Below are positions 47,201-57,234 of a stretch of DNA of 64,000 nucleotides, piece after piece. The DNA is taken from positions 85,059,950 through 85,123,949 of the forward strand of contig OZ026518.1 in assembly GCA_964019695.1 (NCBI GenBank), written 5' to 3'. The notes under the pieces are model-generated. The model was not told the DNA's origin, did not search any database, and worked only from the letters and a program-made list of their open reading frames with translations. Source of the stretch: Loripinus fragilis. Taxonomy: Eukaryota > Mollusca > Bivalvia > Lucinida > Lucinidae. The number at the start of each line of letters is the position of its first letter. Position 1 is the first letter of the stretch. The position numbers and the translations under genes were made by a program.

Positions 47201-47509
47201 AAACCCCATCCAAAAACAATAGAAGATCGATCTGGGTACCATTTACCTCATGTTCGACACTTTTTACAATCAGTGTTTTTAAACTCTTACGGAACTGTAT
47301 CTCATCCAATTTCAGGCAAACGCAGTTGTATTGGAGAGTCTCTAGCCAAGATGGAGATGTTTCTCTTTCTCAGTGCCATTGTACAAAACTACAAGATAAC
47401 AGCTCCCCCTGGAGAAGACCTGTCTCTTGATACAGTTGATGGTGTGTTTGGATTAACCCACGTTCCCAAACCATTCAATATACTAGCCACGCCCAGAACT
47501 AAACATTGA
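36680..47509 (+). CDS. Cytochrome P450, CYP2 clan (CYP-B), 5 coding exons
   Basis: Spliced plus-strand CDS: 36680-37046, 38760-39281, 40593-40812, 45501-45721, 47316-47509 (367+522+220+221+194 nt, 507 aa plus TGA). All junctions are GT-AG with phases 1,1,2,1, as in CYP-A. Seen: hydrophobic anchor (~17-33), PPGP (41-44), WKEHR (132-136), AGTETTS (310-316), ECLR (367-370), FRPHRF (R424), and FFLGKRSCIG (Cys448). It should be an ER-anchored class II monooxygenase; the substrate is unknown. In-frame ATGs at 36641 and 36662 would lengthen the N-terminus; 36680 is preferred because the anchor begins right after it and CYP-A agrees. It is divergent from CYP-A. In exon 3 only about 6 of 74 residues differ, so the duplication is fairly recent or gene conversion has acted. 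Confidence 0.94.
37074..37262 (+). mobile_element. Retroelement 3' tail, subfamily 1 (CYP-B intron 1)
   Basis: Starts ~28 bp after the exon-1 donor (ccatgttttgttgtacg) and ends tcctgatcatactcacttac. Includes gttttgcaatcatcttgatg and ctcttcctcgcggtgcc. Confidence 0.75.
37275..38285. mobile_element. 1011-bp TA-flanked TIR element (CYP-B intron 1)
   Basis: Ends TACTGC-CAACAAAAGTT-AGC inverted over ~27 bp, with TA on both outer sides. No transposase frame. TA duplication and the terminal TACTG suggest a Tc1/mariner-mobilised non-autonomous element. A decayed relative is at 20990-21275, and the ends resemble those of 63112-63671. Confidence 0.7.
38347..38400. repeat. Truncated hairpin repeat
   Basis: Gcaaacagtgaagacccagat and the start of the loop, after a ttaaccctgaacgg lead. 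The right arm is lost. Confidence 0.5.
38437..38690. repeat. Hairpin family of the P450 promoters, third copy
   Basis: Ggcctcgtcgcgagaaaacc on the left and its inverse (gttttctcgcgtcgcggccc) on the right form ~20-bp ends. A 39-bp palindrome (gcgctgatcagactgcgcgg ...) is at 38590-38628. This full copy shows that the promoter hairpins are remnants of a ~250-bp TIR element. Confidence 0.7.
38760..39281 (+). CDS. CYP-B exon 2: helices C to G
   Basis: 522 nt with acceptor GTTCAG|GTATTG and donor ACAG|GTAAAA. It begins GIASTDGNLWKEHRKF and ends ESTTFTG. A hairpin repeat (38437-38690) ends only ~70 bp before the acceptor. Confidence 0.93.
39429..40006. mobile_element. 578-bp whole-length fold-back element (CYP-B intron 2)
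   Basis: The arms GGGGTACGTGCAT-AAG-GGCT pair from the ends inward for well over 200 bp. Inner arms gcacaagcaaataccaaaaa/ttttggtatttgcttgtgc lie nearer the centre. No ORF. A second copy is at 54922-55474. Confidence 0.8.
40593..40812 (+). CDS. CYP-B exon 3: helix I to helix K
   Basis: 220 nt with acceptor TTTCAG|TGGACC and donor CTCAG|GTAAGG. It carries DFFIAGTETTS and the terminal ECLR of helix K, and is near-identical to CYP-A exon 3. Confidence 0.94.
41000..41550. repeat. Two-unit tandem repeat, ~255-300 bp (CYP-B intron 3)
   Basis: Gggttctaa-ac-ttttaacatt starts units at 41000 and 41253. Gacccaa-ggtcgtgcaat ends them at 41229 and 41527. Many small tttgccaa/ttggcaaa inverted motifs lie inside. 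Confidence 0.65.
42795..42991. mobile_element. GCGCGGATCC-ended repeat, left-truncated
   Basis: Accatcggcctgccagcgaaac, a G-run, then cctgtggatccgcgcatgg. Nested inside 42423-45109. Confidence 0.55.
43086..43157. repeat. Diverged hairpin repeat
   Basis: Agacagtgtagagttgaatt ... aatcaggatctgcactgtctg, with gatcag and a gctgctagaggcgc centre. Confidence 0.45.
43411..43464. repeat. Compound simple repeat C14-(ACC)n-(AAC)n-(AC)n
   Basis: A low-complexity tract that gives false Gly/Val/Cys-rich frames on the minus strand. Confidence 0.9.
43745..44046. mobile_element. GCGCGGATCC-ended element, complete
   Basis: Left gcatgtgcggatccagaggg, right tcaggatccgtgcatgc, central palindrome cgccagcgaaacgccattta/aatggcgtttcgctggtgg. 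About 302 bp, no ORF, nested in 42423-45109. Confidence 0.7.
44204..44238. repeat. (GA)n microsatellite
   Basis: ~35 bp of GA followed by a G-run and a gacagacaggca-type degenerate tract up to ~44345. Confidence 0.9.
44357..44577. mobile_element. GCGCGGATCC-ended repeat, right-truncated
   Basis: Left tgcatacgcggatccaggga, then a C-run, gttttgctggcgggccgatg, and ggatcctccctcccctcatc. The right terminus is absent. Confidence 0.6.
45120..45403. mobile_element. gatatcaaaagacg-ended element, copy 1 (CYP-B intron 3)
   Basis: Ggttcacatcttttgatatcaa (45299) and ttgatatcaaaagacgctcacc (45402) are inverted around a gagaacgcgattctcg centre. The upstream 180 bp (gttgcacg-tg-cctgata, gatgacgttgcg, atgacgt-gtc-atgac) aligns, inverted, with 57364-57545. 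Confidence 0.6.
45501..45721 (+). CDS. CYP-B exon 4: meander and PxRF region
   Basis: 221 nt with acceptor TACCAG|GCATGC and donor CTTAG|GTAATG. It codes HANITITSLPHATSQDV, KWKDPEVFRPHRF and EEFTPFFLG. Confidence 0.93.
45765..46010. mobile_element. Degenerate GCGCGGATCC-family repeat (CYP-B intron 4)
   Basis: Cacatgcacagaatcagatg, ggggtagggggtccg, gaatatcacaaagccaccaa and tttggatcccctatcctccc keep the order of the family with weak ends. Confidence 0.45.
46587..47044. repeat. Higher-order tandem repeat (CYP-B intron 4)
   Basis: Units of ~95 bp begin accagattgcagagcaaacg and end gcttaccacttaaatag. Two unit types alternate (ttcaacacaa-ttcaaaaga versus ttccaacacaactgaaa). The A-B pair, headed by tcgtgtctaattgtttgcg, is repeated after a truncated third unit, so a ~240-bp block is itself duplicated. 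It ends ~270 bp before exon 5. Confidence 0.85.
47316..47509 (+). CDS. CYP-B exon 5: heme-binding loop and C-terminus
   Basis: 194 nt with acceptor TTTCAG|GCAAAC. It carries KRSCIGE with the heme-ligand cysteine and ends PRTKH-TGA. Homology to CYP-A continues ~30 bp past the stop (GAAAGTGAC, CCACATTCGAAA). Confidence 0.94.
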
Positions 47510-47599
47510 AAGTGACACGCCACATTCGAAAATAATCCTTAATACGTGTGTTGGGTTTTCAACTAAGACCAGCATTTGAATACCATGACTCAGTCAAAA

Positions 47600-47690
47600 T
47601 ACAGTCTGGGACCACAATGGGCCCATCAGCGAAACGCCATTTATTGCATTTCACTGGTGGGCCACTAGTGGCCCGTTATTATTTGCAAGG
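47600..47690. repeat. Core palindrome of the GCGCGGATCC family
   Basis: Gggcccatcagcgaaacgcc / gcatttcactggtgggccac only; both termini are gone. It lies just past the CYP-B stop, in the likely 3' UTR or flank. Confidence 0.5.
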
Positions 47691-47984
47691 GACTCCATTC
47701 ATAAAAAGTTGACAGATACTTTATAGGCTGCGGGTCAATTAGACTCTAATCACATGTCCACAGAAAGGTTCATAGATATTTTCTCATCTGATAGCAGTGC
47801 TTTCTTTTTCAGCTCTTTTGACAGTTTTGCTGCTGGGTAATTGTTAATGCCTTTTGTCAACTAAAAAGGGGATTTTGTCAGTCTGGTGAATAATGGTATT
47901 ATTCACGAGAATGACCCTACCTCCCCTGTCTTGCCAAAACATACAAATGTATTGTACTGCCTAAAGCCCTGTATGGCTATAAAA

Positions 47985-49295
47985 ACTGAAGTTATATGAT
48001 ACAGTCTGATGTATTTACTATGGAAAGAGCTCATAGATTTTGTATCAAGTACATGCAAGGACTCCATCGACGGACGAGGATTGACATAGCTCTAAGCATA
48101 ATATCCATTTATTCTATTGAATCTGAAATAGATTTTTATAAAAGCATATTTTGTTTGGTCAACTGTGTAGGCTGAATTTTGAACATTGGCTACGGGTCGT
48201 GTTTTTGAATAGACTTTGTACATATTCTATAAATGACTCTAAATAAACATGTTTCTTACCAGATATTGGCAGTATTCTTGGAAAGTATGGTCTCCTGGAT
48301 GTTTTTACAGCATACAATAGAGAGTAGACTGACCTGGCAAGGACGTATTAGGAAGACGATACAGGAATGTGAAGAGTATTTGTGGCATAGCCAGTCATTG
48401 CAGCCAGAGCTTTCCCGCTTCAAACACATACATAGTAACTATGCCATTCATTTTGCTAGAACCCTATAAAAAATTACCCGTAGCTAACATTGGCAGCTAG
48501 ATCACTTACTCAAATGACATCATTCCTGACACTGCCCAGCTGTGCTACAGATGCAATATGAACTATGTTAATATTATAGACCAATTTATAAGTGATTGTC
48601 CCTATGTCAACTTGGAAAGAATTTCTCTCTGGGATAACAGTTATCAGTTTCTCCCAGATGTATATATGTTTCCTATGAGACTGGATACAGAAACATTGAC
48701 AAATGCATTCCTGGGCGAAGCTTTGGAAGACTTAGTAGAATTTTATCAGAAGAATGTGCTCTGGTATCTTTGTCTACCCACTTTACATGACATGTGGTCG
48801 AGATATCACCACATGATCGTGTGATTTGGTGAGCAATGTCTTTGAGAGCAGTTTCTGTTTAAGTCAATAAGGCGTTGAAACATGCCATCAACAATCACCA
48901 TGTCTGCTTGTGTATGTCTGACACATACCTGGTGGATATTTTGATGGCATGATTCCTCTGCTCTATCATACTCAGCCAGAAGCCCTCAGCAGGGATAATA
49001 ACTCACTGTACTATGCTAATAGACCGATTATACTGGTTGATTGTTATACTTATGAGTGGTTGGTGGTATCGCACTCGTAAGTCTCTTGCATTTCGTTACT
49101 GCAAGGGATCTGCTTACAATGAAGCCAATCATAAGCTCATAATAGGTAACATCGTGTAAATTTTAGTTTGTATCCAGCTTGTAATCTTATATGTGTATTG
49201 TCTGGCTCTTGTATATTTAGTTTCATGTATGTTTGTGTTTTGATAGTTTGTACTCTCCTTCTTGGAGGAAAAAAAGAAATCTATCTATCTTTCAA
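47985..49295 (+). pseudogene. LINE 3' end (post-RT C-terminal domain), broken
   Basis: MERAHRFCIKYMQGLHRRTR and DIALSIISIYSIESEIDF (48017 on), PELSRFKHIHSNYAIHFART (~48410), then CNMNYVNIIDQFISDCPYV and DTETLTNAFLGEALEDLV (48558-48824). This order matches, from memory, the region after the RT of CR1/Jockey-like LINEs in bivalves, ending in a Cys/His-bearing segment. Several stops and shifts. The 3' UTR runs to ggaggaaaaaaagaaatcta, where a simple tatc repeat marks the probable end. Confidence 0.65.
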
Positions 49296-51255
49296 AGATG
49301 GACAAAAGCCACAACTGGTGGGTCTAAAAATGCAGTCTGCAGAAGACAAATTGACAATACCCTCAGATACAGAAGGAATTTATCAGCATAAATCTCTTTG
49401 GTACTGCAAAATATGCTCCAAATAGTTGCTCAACATGCTATGCGGAAAGGACTTCGTCGATTGTTAAATAACGACACATTTAGTCGTCAACGGTAATGCA
49501 ATGGGTTTAATCAACTTGGTACTTGAGAAAGCTGCGAAGAGCATATAAACCCACTAGTGTAGGGGCCAAATCTCAAATTTTGAGTTCTGTTGCACCCCCC
49601 AGGAAGAAAAATTTGGCCACTATTTTCAGTCAGGAGCATGTCTTGGGGCCTTGGAAACCCATGTTTTACTAACTTTTCTGTGGTCAATTTTCTGTAAATG
49701 GCCTGTAACCAACGTTACCCTACTAAAATAGAAAATGGTAGTATACAAAATACAAGACAAATAAAATATTTTACAAAAGTATCAATGAAATTATTTGAAC
49801 TTTAAATGTTCGATCTGGTCATAAACTTCAGTTGCAGACATTTTTGAGATATATTTTCGCTCAACAGCGTGACGTATGTTACATTTTATACGAAATTGCA
49901 GATAATGACTTTATAGATTGCATATGAGAATGAACCATGTTCCCTTACTGCAGGAAGAAACACTTGGCTACTATTTTCAGTCAGGGACATGTCTTGTGGC
50001 CTTAGAAACCCATGATTTACTAAGATTTCTTCGGTCGGTTGTCTGTAAATGGCCTGTAATAAATGTTACCCTACTGACTTTAAAATAGCAACACAAAATA
50101 TAAGACTAATGGGACATTTCCCAATAGTATAAATGAAATTATTTGAGCTTTACATGTTTAAGCTAGACTTAAACACAAATTTGAGACATCTGTGGAGTGT
50201 ATTTGTGCTGGTCTGAGTTACTTATGTTACATTTTTTATGAAATTGCATATTATGACTTTATAGATTACATATTAGAATAAACCATGTTCCCCAACCTTA
50301 AATATGTGATACAGATCCCTATTCAAATGATGAATGTCCATTCTTAAATATAAAAGCGACATATAACTTGTAACTGGCGATAGAGGTAGCAAAAAAATAA
50401 CGTTTAAATATGCTTATTAGCACGTTACTTCTACTGGCATACATATTTTCTATCTGACCTGATTGACATTACATTGGAATGTACAATGTCTTCTTTCATC
50501 TCTTTCAAAATGAAATAAAATAATAATTTAATACACAGGGTCAACGACGATGGAAAGTTTGTTGCAGTTAATATATAAAAGGTAACGTAGGTAACAGCAT
50601 AAACAGATAAAGACATTAAAGTGTGGAAAGTAGACTCAAATTCTTCCTTAGCCTGACGACATAACATGTCAACAAGGTTATATTTGAGTCTACTCTCTAT
50701 CTTTTTTTTTAAATAACTGCAACTAGAGTCAAATTATTCTAAATAAACAATAAAATAAGAGAGTTTTGCAATTTTGATTGATTCTGCTACTTTGATATGA
50801 CAGTTTGCAGTTTTTTTACCAAAGGTTCATAACAATAAACATTATGTCTACTTCATGATTCAAATATTGGACGGAATGTTTTATTACGTTTCCTGTTGTC
50901 AAACTCGTAATAGGCCTGTAAATTACGTTACCATATGAAATCAGGATAAAAAATATGCAAGCCAGTACAAGAAACATGCTGATAAGCGTATTTAAATATT
51001 TATTTCATTACAGTTACAAGTTATAAACAGCTGAATATATGTTTAAATGGTAATTTACATTATAATTGAGACCAACGTTATAAAATTAAGGTTGGGGAAT
51101 ATATTTTTATTCTAATATGCTATTAAAAAGTCATTATCTGCAATTTTGTATAAAACTTTAACCATGCGTAACGCTGACGAGCAGAAACCTATCTCACAGA
51201 TGTCTGCAATTAGTGTTTATGTCTACGTCAAACATTTCAAGCTAAAGTAAGTTCA

Positions 51256-51603
51256 TTGATACTATCGGTTGGTCTTTCGGTGACAAAGGCTCTTAATAAG
51301 GTTATTCAGCGATGTAAACATGCTACGCACGCAGCTGTCATTCACCACATTGGATCAGCTGACAGCTTCAGTGCATACCCAGTCTTTCATCAGTTAATTA
51401 GAGGTCATGTCCCATGCTTTGAGAAATTACATCACGAAAGATGTATCTACTACAAATTTGCAAACATAATTAATTGTTTTAATATTTCTGATTTGCATGA
51501 TGTAGAAAACGATCCCTTAGTTAGGATGCTCGCCATCCTAACATGTAATGAATCTGTTTTTCAACCATATCAGTTTGATGAAACAGTGATTTGTTACATA
51601 TAA
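51256..51603 (+). CDS. Unidentified 115-codon frame inside the fold-back element
   Basis: Open from within the inner repeat to TAA at 51601. Contains VIQRCKHATHAAVIHHIGSA, LIRGHVPCFEKLHHERCIYY and DPLVRMLAILTCNES, with several Cys and His. No start context, splice partner or known domain is evident. It may be a relic exon of the element's protein or a chance frame. Confidence 0.25.
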   Translation: MILSVGLSVTKALNKVIQRCKHATHAAVIHHIGSADSFSAYPVFHQLIRGHVPCFEKLHHERCIYYKFANIINCFNISDLHDVENDPLVRMLAILTCNESVFQPYQFDETVICYI

Positions 51604-53138
51604 GGTTTGTCTTTATATTACAATATTATAGTACATGTACATTGTATTAACCAGTGCAAGATACGAGATTAGCTAGCACTTGTAACTGGCAACATACAGT
51701 ACTAAATATTTGTAATCTGAATATGGCACTACACTTAGAATTAAATGGAAATGATTTCCTTTCACTGTAGACAAGACAGCCCTCAAACACTGTCAGTATT
51801 AACAAAAGGGTACAAGAATGAGTCAGTTTATGACTAAAATGCTGTCTACAAGCTGTTATCCGCAGTATTATTCACATTTTCGGATGGCTCTGCATACAAT
51901 AAGCCTTATTCAGTAAATCTTTGAAACCAACAAACTGATCATAAGTCTCATACTTTTCATTTCATAGATCACGTGCAAGCATGTATAATTGTTAAAATGA
52001 CTCCGACAGTGCAAAAAACAACAACACAAAACTACATTATTAACAATGTAAGAAAGTCAATAGCTGCCTGTTAGTTGTGACACGTTTTTTCCAACTGACA
52101 ACCATTTGACAATCTAATCTGTGTGCTTCAGAGATTCAAACCATGTTGCTTAATTTTGTTGTGTCATGTTTATGATTCAAGTTGTAACTCCTGAATATGA
52201 ACTTTCAAAAAGATCCAATAACTGACAAAAGATTTGCAATTAATGTTACCATGAAATATCTTTATAGCTTTGTAATTAGTGTTACCACATACTATGTTTT
52301 TCAGTCTATGATTATGGCTTTACCTTAACTTTTCATAATTAACAAACAAAATAATTTCTTTCAAAATTGCTGTATAATATAATAAAAAATTAACCATTAC
52401 AATATGATATAAAAGAATCGTGCTTAACAAAAGTAGAGAAGATTGCAATTGTGACAGATGAAACATTGTTGTTATTTGTTTTCAAAATGTAATTGCCAAC
52501 AGTAAAAATTAAATGTATTAAGTGTACAAGAAACCTGTTTAGGCTAGTTCTTCAAAACATCAGGTACATCTGGGTATAAACCATGCAACTTCTGTTCTGA
52601 TAAATACTTTGATTGATATTATGTTTGCAGTCTTTAAAAATGAGTTAGAAATTTTAGATTAAATGTATAGCAAAATGCAGTCAAGATCTAAAATGTTCTG
52701 TGTCTCTTCTTCACAGTACCGTTGGTTAGTCATCAGTCTGCGATTCTGACATTTCTTGGTCATACTCACTTTTTAGCAAACATAGTTTTTTTTCAAGCCT
52801 GATAGAATACTTCTAATGGCAAAAAGAGCCAGAACTTGCAGGAAAAATATATTTAAGCTAAAATAATGGCACTGTGCTGTTACATATGTTATGGACTTTC
52901 CTTACATATACATTTAGTGTAAAGGTTATATGACTTGTAAAACAGTAATAATCAAATCTGACCAATCTGTTATCCATTCGCGCTTGTTAAAAGAAGGCTA
53001 ACCCAGAACTTTATTAGTTTTAAGATTTGTCTTTCTCTGTATAAAATCAACAGAAAGCCCATGCTCTGGAAGACAAGTTGCACTATCATCTCTGCCCTGC
53101 CACCAGATGCAGGAAATATTGCTTTGATATTTCTACTT

Positions 53139-53175
53139 GATTCTATTGATTCCTGATCTTTGCACCCTTACTTAC
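53139..53175 (+). mobile_element. 37-bp retroelement tail with 16-bp target duplication
   Basis: Only gattctattgattcctgat and ctttgcacccttacttac of the subfamily-2 tail are inserted. They are flanked by TTTGATATTTCTACTT at 53123-53138 and 53176-53191. The duplication fixes the 3' terminus of the retroelement at or just after cttacttac. Confidence 0.85.
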
Positions 53176-54921
53176 TTTGATATTTCTACTTTTAATTATT
53201 TATTGATATACGGTATCTTCAGTTCAATATTTGAATCATGAAGTAAATATCATTTATTTTGCCATGAATCATTGACAAAAAATGCAAATAGCCATATCAA
53301 AGTAACAGAACCAAACATACAAATCGCTTATATTAGTGTTTATTTAGAATAATTTGTCTGTAATTGAAGTTGAGAGTAGACTTAAATTTTACCTTGCGTG
53401 TAGTCGGGCAAAGGCAAAAAATTTGAGTCAATTATCCAAAAATTCTATTATCTTTAACCATTTATGCAAAACATCATTTTGTTACCTGCGTTACCTTATT
53501 TATATATTGACAGAAATTAAATATCCATGGTCGTTAAACCTGTTTGTTTAGTCGCTATTTAATTTCATTGAGAAAGAGATGAAAGAAGACAGTGCCCATC
53601 CCAGTGCAATGTAAATGGACGAAGGTAAAATATGTACGCCAGTAGAAGTGAGACGCTTATAAGCATCTTGAAATATTTATTTTACTACACTTTATTGCCA
53701 GTTGCAATTTATAAATTGCTTCAAATATGTGAAAATGAAAATTCATCATTAGAATTGAAATCTTTATCACACGTTTATGGTTGTGGAACATGGTTTATTC
53801 TGATATGCAATCTTTTAGGTTATAATCTGCAATTTCATAAAAAATGTAACATAAGTAACTTTATAGAGCAGAAGTACATAACACAGATGTTTGCAATTGA
53901 TATTTATGTCTAGCTGAAACGTGTATAGCTCAAATAATTTCATTAATACTATTGGAAAATATCCTATTGGTCTTGTCTTTTTTGTTGGTATTTTAATTTT
54001 ATTAGGGTAACATTGATTACAGGGCTTTAACAGACGACTGACCAAAGAAAACTTAGAAAAACATGAGTTTCTAAGTCCCCAGGACATGTCTCTGACTGAA
54101 AATAGTAACCAAGCTTTTCTTCCTGGGGTTGGGGAACATGGTTCATTCTTATATACAATCTCTAAAGTCATTATCTGCAATTTTGTATAAAATGTAACGT
54201 ACGTAACACTGATGAGCAGAAATACATCTCACAGATGACTGCAATTGATGTTTATGACACGATCAACCATTTAAAGCTCAAATAATTTCATTGATACTTT
54301 TGTTAAATATCCTATTAGTCTTGTATTTTGAGTACTTCTATTTTCAATGTTAATAGGGTAACGTTGATTACAGGCCATTTACAGAAAGCTGACCACAGAA
54401 AACTTAGTAAAACATGGGTTTCTAAGGCCCCAAGACATGTCCCTAACTGAAAATAGTAACCAAGTTTTTCTTCCTGGGGGGTGCAACAAACTCGAAAATA
54501 GCCCATATATATCAGTTTGGCCCCTAGACCACACATGTCACAAGATCTACAATGTTTGTTGAGATAAAACGATCGTCTCTAGGAAATGTACACTGTGCAA
54601 GGAGATACAATTTCAACGATATGATAAAATACAACGGTCATTCCGAGAAAATGTAAGCGACATAAACAAGTCAAAAGTGAGTTAATTTTATCTATGTTTT
54701 GTGCTGTACTGTAGAACGATAAGATAGGGTCATCTGTGGAAAATTGTTTAGCATAATTTAAAGTACCACTGGCAGATTTGGTTCGCTTGAACCACAATAT
54801 TGCCTGGATCGAGACAATCGATCAAAGGTGCTAAAATTGTATAATAGATAATTATGCATGTAAGATCATTGTTTCATTTAATTATACATGATTAACGAGG
54901 TGATTTTAATTTTGAAATAGT

Positions 54922-55474
54922 AAAGAGCTACGTGCATGAAGGGGCTAATTTGGCCCCCTCTGAAGCTGACATTTTAAAGTTTCTTTCAACAAAAGTTATG
55001 CTGATTGGCTTATCAAAAGAATAACCAAAGTGTAAAAGTGTGGTAACTGTTTAACTTTTACCGTTGCTAGTTGGTAGTATCAGTAAATGTCAGCAGAAAT
55101 AGGCTTAAATATAATAAAAAAATGTCACTTTGGACCACATTCATTGCTCTGGAAAAGACCAATATTCAAATAATAAGCTATCAGCACAGCTAAATTCCAA
55201 TTTAACTGTCAATATGTTGTGTGCCCTGACAATTCAGAACATCTGTAATAATATTTTTGTTTTATTGTTGATTTCTCTGTCAAAAGTCTCAAATTTGTAC
55301 CAATTTAGAGGACATTTTTGCTGCATATACAACGATAAAAGTAAACCCAATACCAGGATTTTACATACGTGCTATCGTTCCAATAAAGCAACAGTAAGAA
55401 ATTGGTGAAAAGCAATTTTTATGTTTTACCCTCATTTGGGGCCAAAGTAGGGCACTACTCGCACGTAGCTCTTT
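54922..55474. mobile_element. 553-bp fold-back element, second copy
   Basis: Perfect outer ends AAAGAGCTACGTGC/GCACGTAGCTCTTT. Then ggggcta-tttggcccc, ggtgaaaagca and accaaagtgtaaaa blocks as in 39429-40006. The arms are more diverged than in that copy. Confidence 0.75.
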
Positions 55475-56444
55475 CCCTTCACTCAATGGAGATGTTCACC
55501 ACTTCTCTTAAAAGCTTCTTAAAGGATATATAGATGCTATTCAAATTCTTGGAATGAATATGCCATTTATTTCATCGAGTAAACATATTTGTTGCACTAA
55601 ATGACATCATACACATTCGCACATTACGTCATATAATGATGGCATTGCATAATGTCCAAAGTTGGCCAAATCTGAAACCATAGGAGCAGGAGTAGAGAAA
55701 GTAAAAATATCAGCAAATTCCGACAATTTAATTAGCAAACTTTTTCTTGTGATCTATCTAAGAAAATAAATACCCACATTTTGTGTTTTGTCAACTGATA
55801 AGAAAGTTATAGGCGTTTAAATATCTGAAGTGGGCTGGATGAAGTCGATAGAGAAAGCAGAGGACTTCCTAATTCACCAGTGAAATACAACTTGTTTTTT
55901 ATTTTCCTGGCTGTGAAATATATCTATTCTATCTTCACGGCTGTGAAATATCACTTTTTCAAATATACATTAGATTTGATCAATATTTTCTAGTATTTCA
56001 TTTTTTGTATGTATTAAATGTATATATTTCACAGCTTATTCGCTTTGTGAGAATAGGTTTTAATACTGTAGCTCTCAAGAAATAAAACAATCCTACCGAT
56101 ATCACAAACTTTGTACTTTTTCTTATATCTTTCAGGGATATTCTTAATTGTTGTATATGGTGATTGCAAGAGAGGCATATAACGGCCAGTATTGTTTTTG
56201 TGACTTAGTTTTTTATCTTTATAACAATCGTTGTATTTCCTTCTCCTGGATTTGCTTAATATTTTCAGAAACTAATTTCTCACATAGCACAAGTTCCCTG
56301 GCTTCTGTTACCATTCTGAATCATTGTCGGACGAAAACTCTCTAACACCGGTTCAAACTCGAAAGACCAGATGTGGCAAAGTTCAGAATGCTATTTAAGT
56401 CCTAAATGTAAGCTGTCAGTCACATGGCTTCAGATTTTTTTTAA

Positions 56445-56930
56445 GGTTGGTGGCCCGAAGTGACCCATGGAGCAAAAAATGGTGGGTCATTTTCTGAAAT
56501 GATGGGCCCAGGCATATCAAACTAACCACAGTTGACATTTAGGTTTATACTTTACCTAAACACTGATATGCATAAGTATATTGACTGCTGATTATACAGT
56601 AAAACCTGTGAATAAAAAAGACTGATTATCGCTAAATGCAGATCAAAAGTATTGCAGAATGCATTTTGCAATTCTTTTGACCTTCATTAAACTGCCATTT
56701 GTTATTAAGGTCTTTGTTTTGTCTTATTTTGAGTGGCTGCCTTAGACGTGTTTTACTGTATTGAATACTGTTTTGTGGAGTTTGTAGACTCGCTGTAAGA
56801 TGATTCTTTCATTAGTGAGATTTTTTCACAACTAAAATTAGTGGGTCCACTGGGCCCACTGACTTGGAAAGTAATGGGCCATATTTTAAAATCATGTGAC
56901 AATGACCCGGGCCCACCATAAATCTTAAGT
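56445..56930. mobile_element. Inverted-repeat element (gggcccac type), interrupted
   Basis: Ggtggcccgaagtgacccatgg and tggtgggtcatttt on the left are inverted as aaagtaatgggcca and gacccgggcccaccat on the right. It is split by the hairpin element at 56595-56760. Between 55475 and 56444 no gene is visible. Confidence 0.5.
56595..56760. mobile_element. 166-bp TIR hairpin element, tattgcagaatgc type
   Basis: TACAGTAAAACCTGTG and the inverse of TACAGTAAAACACGTC at the ends; centre aaaagtattgcagaatgca/gcattttgcaattcttt. It is the most complete of three copies; 20335 and 28650 are longer or frayed. Confidence 0.7.
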
Positions 56931-57234
56931 CCTGCAGTCAGTGGTAAATAAAATGGCAGAACTTTCCTCCTCATTAAATTGCCATAATCCTGATATTAAG
57001 ATTGGCATAGAATCCTTTGCTTAATTCAAAACATCTTGACAGTGAATTATTTCCACAGTCTTTAGGGCACACATCCTTCAGGCAGGATAGATGTTGTAAA
57101 ACTCATGGCGATGGAGTCTTCATTTTGGTCAAAAACTCTTTCGTAGCAACTGAGCAAAAAACTAAGGACGGACTGCAAGATTCTTTGGATTAAACTGGAG
57201 CTGGTGAAATGTAAATAGAGAATACTATGTGAAT

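Larger units (their letters stand above)
49560..54526. mobile_element. ~5 kb fold-back element with compound inverted arms
   Basis: Both ends start TAGGGGCCAAA followed by tgttgcaccccccaggaaga, inverted. Each arm (~49560-50760 and ~53270-54526) contains repeated units with actattttcagt--gg-catgtc, gaaacccatg-tttactaa, tgtaaatggcctgtaa and tcattatctgcaattttgta. A further inverted piece (50930-51265) makes the left side palindromic by itself. The centre holds one short frame and otherwise AT-rich DNA. Architecture recalls Foldback/Galileo-type elements; no transposase is recognised. Confidence 0.7.

Noticed and set aside
49168..49425. 85-codon frame with a hydrophobic start
   Set aside because: It lies across the LINE 3' UTR and its simple-repeat end, with no second support.
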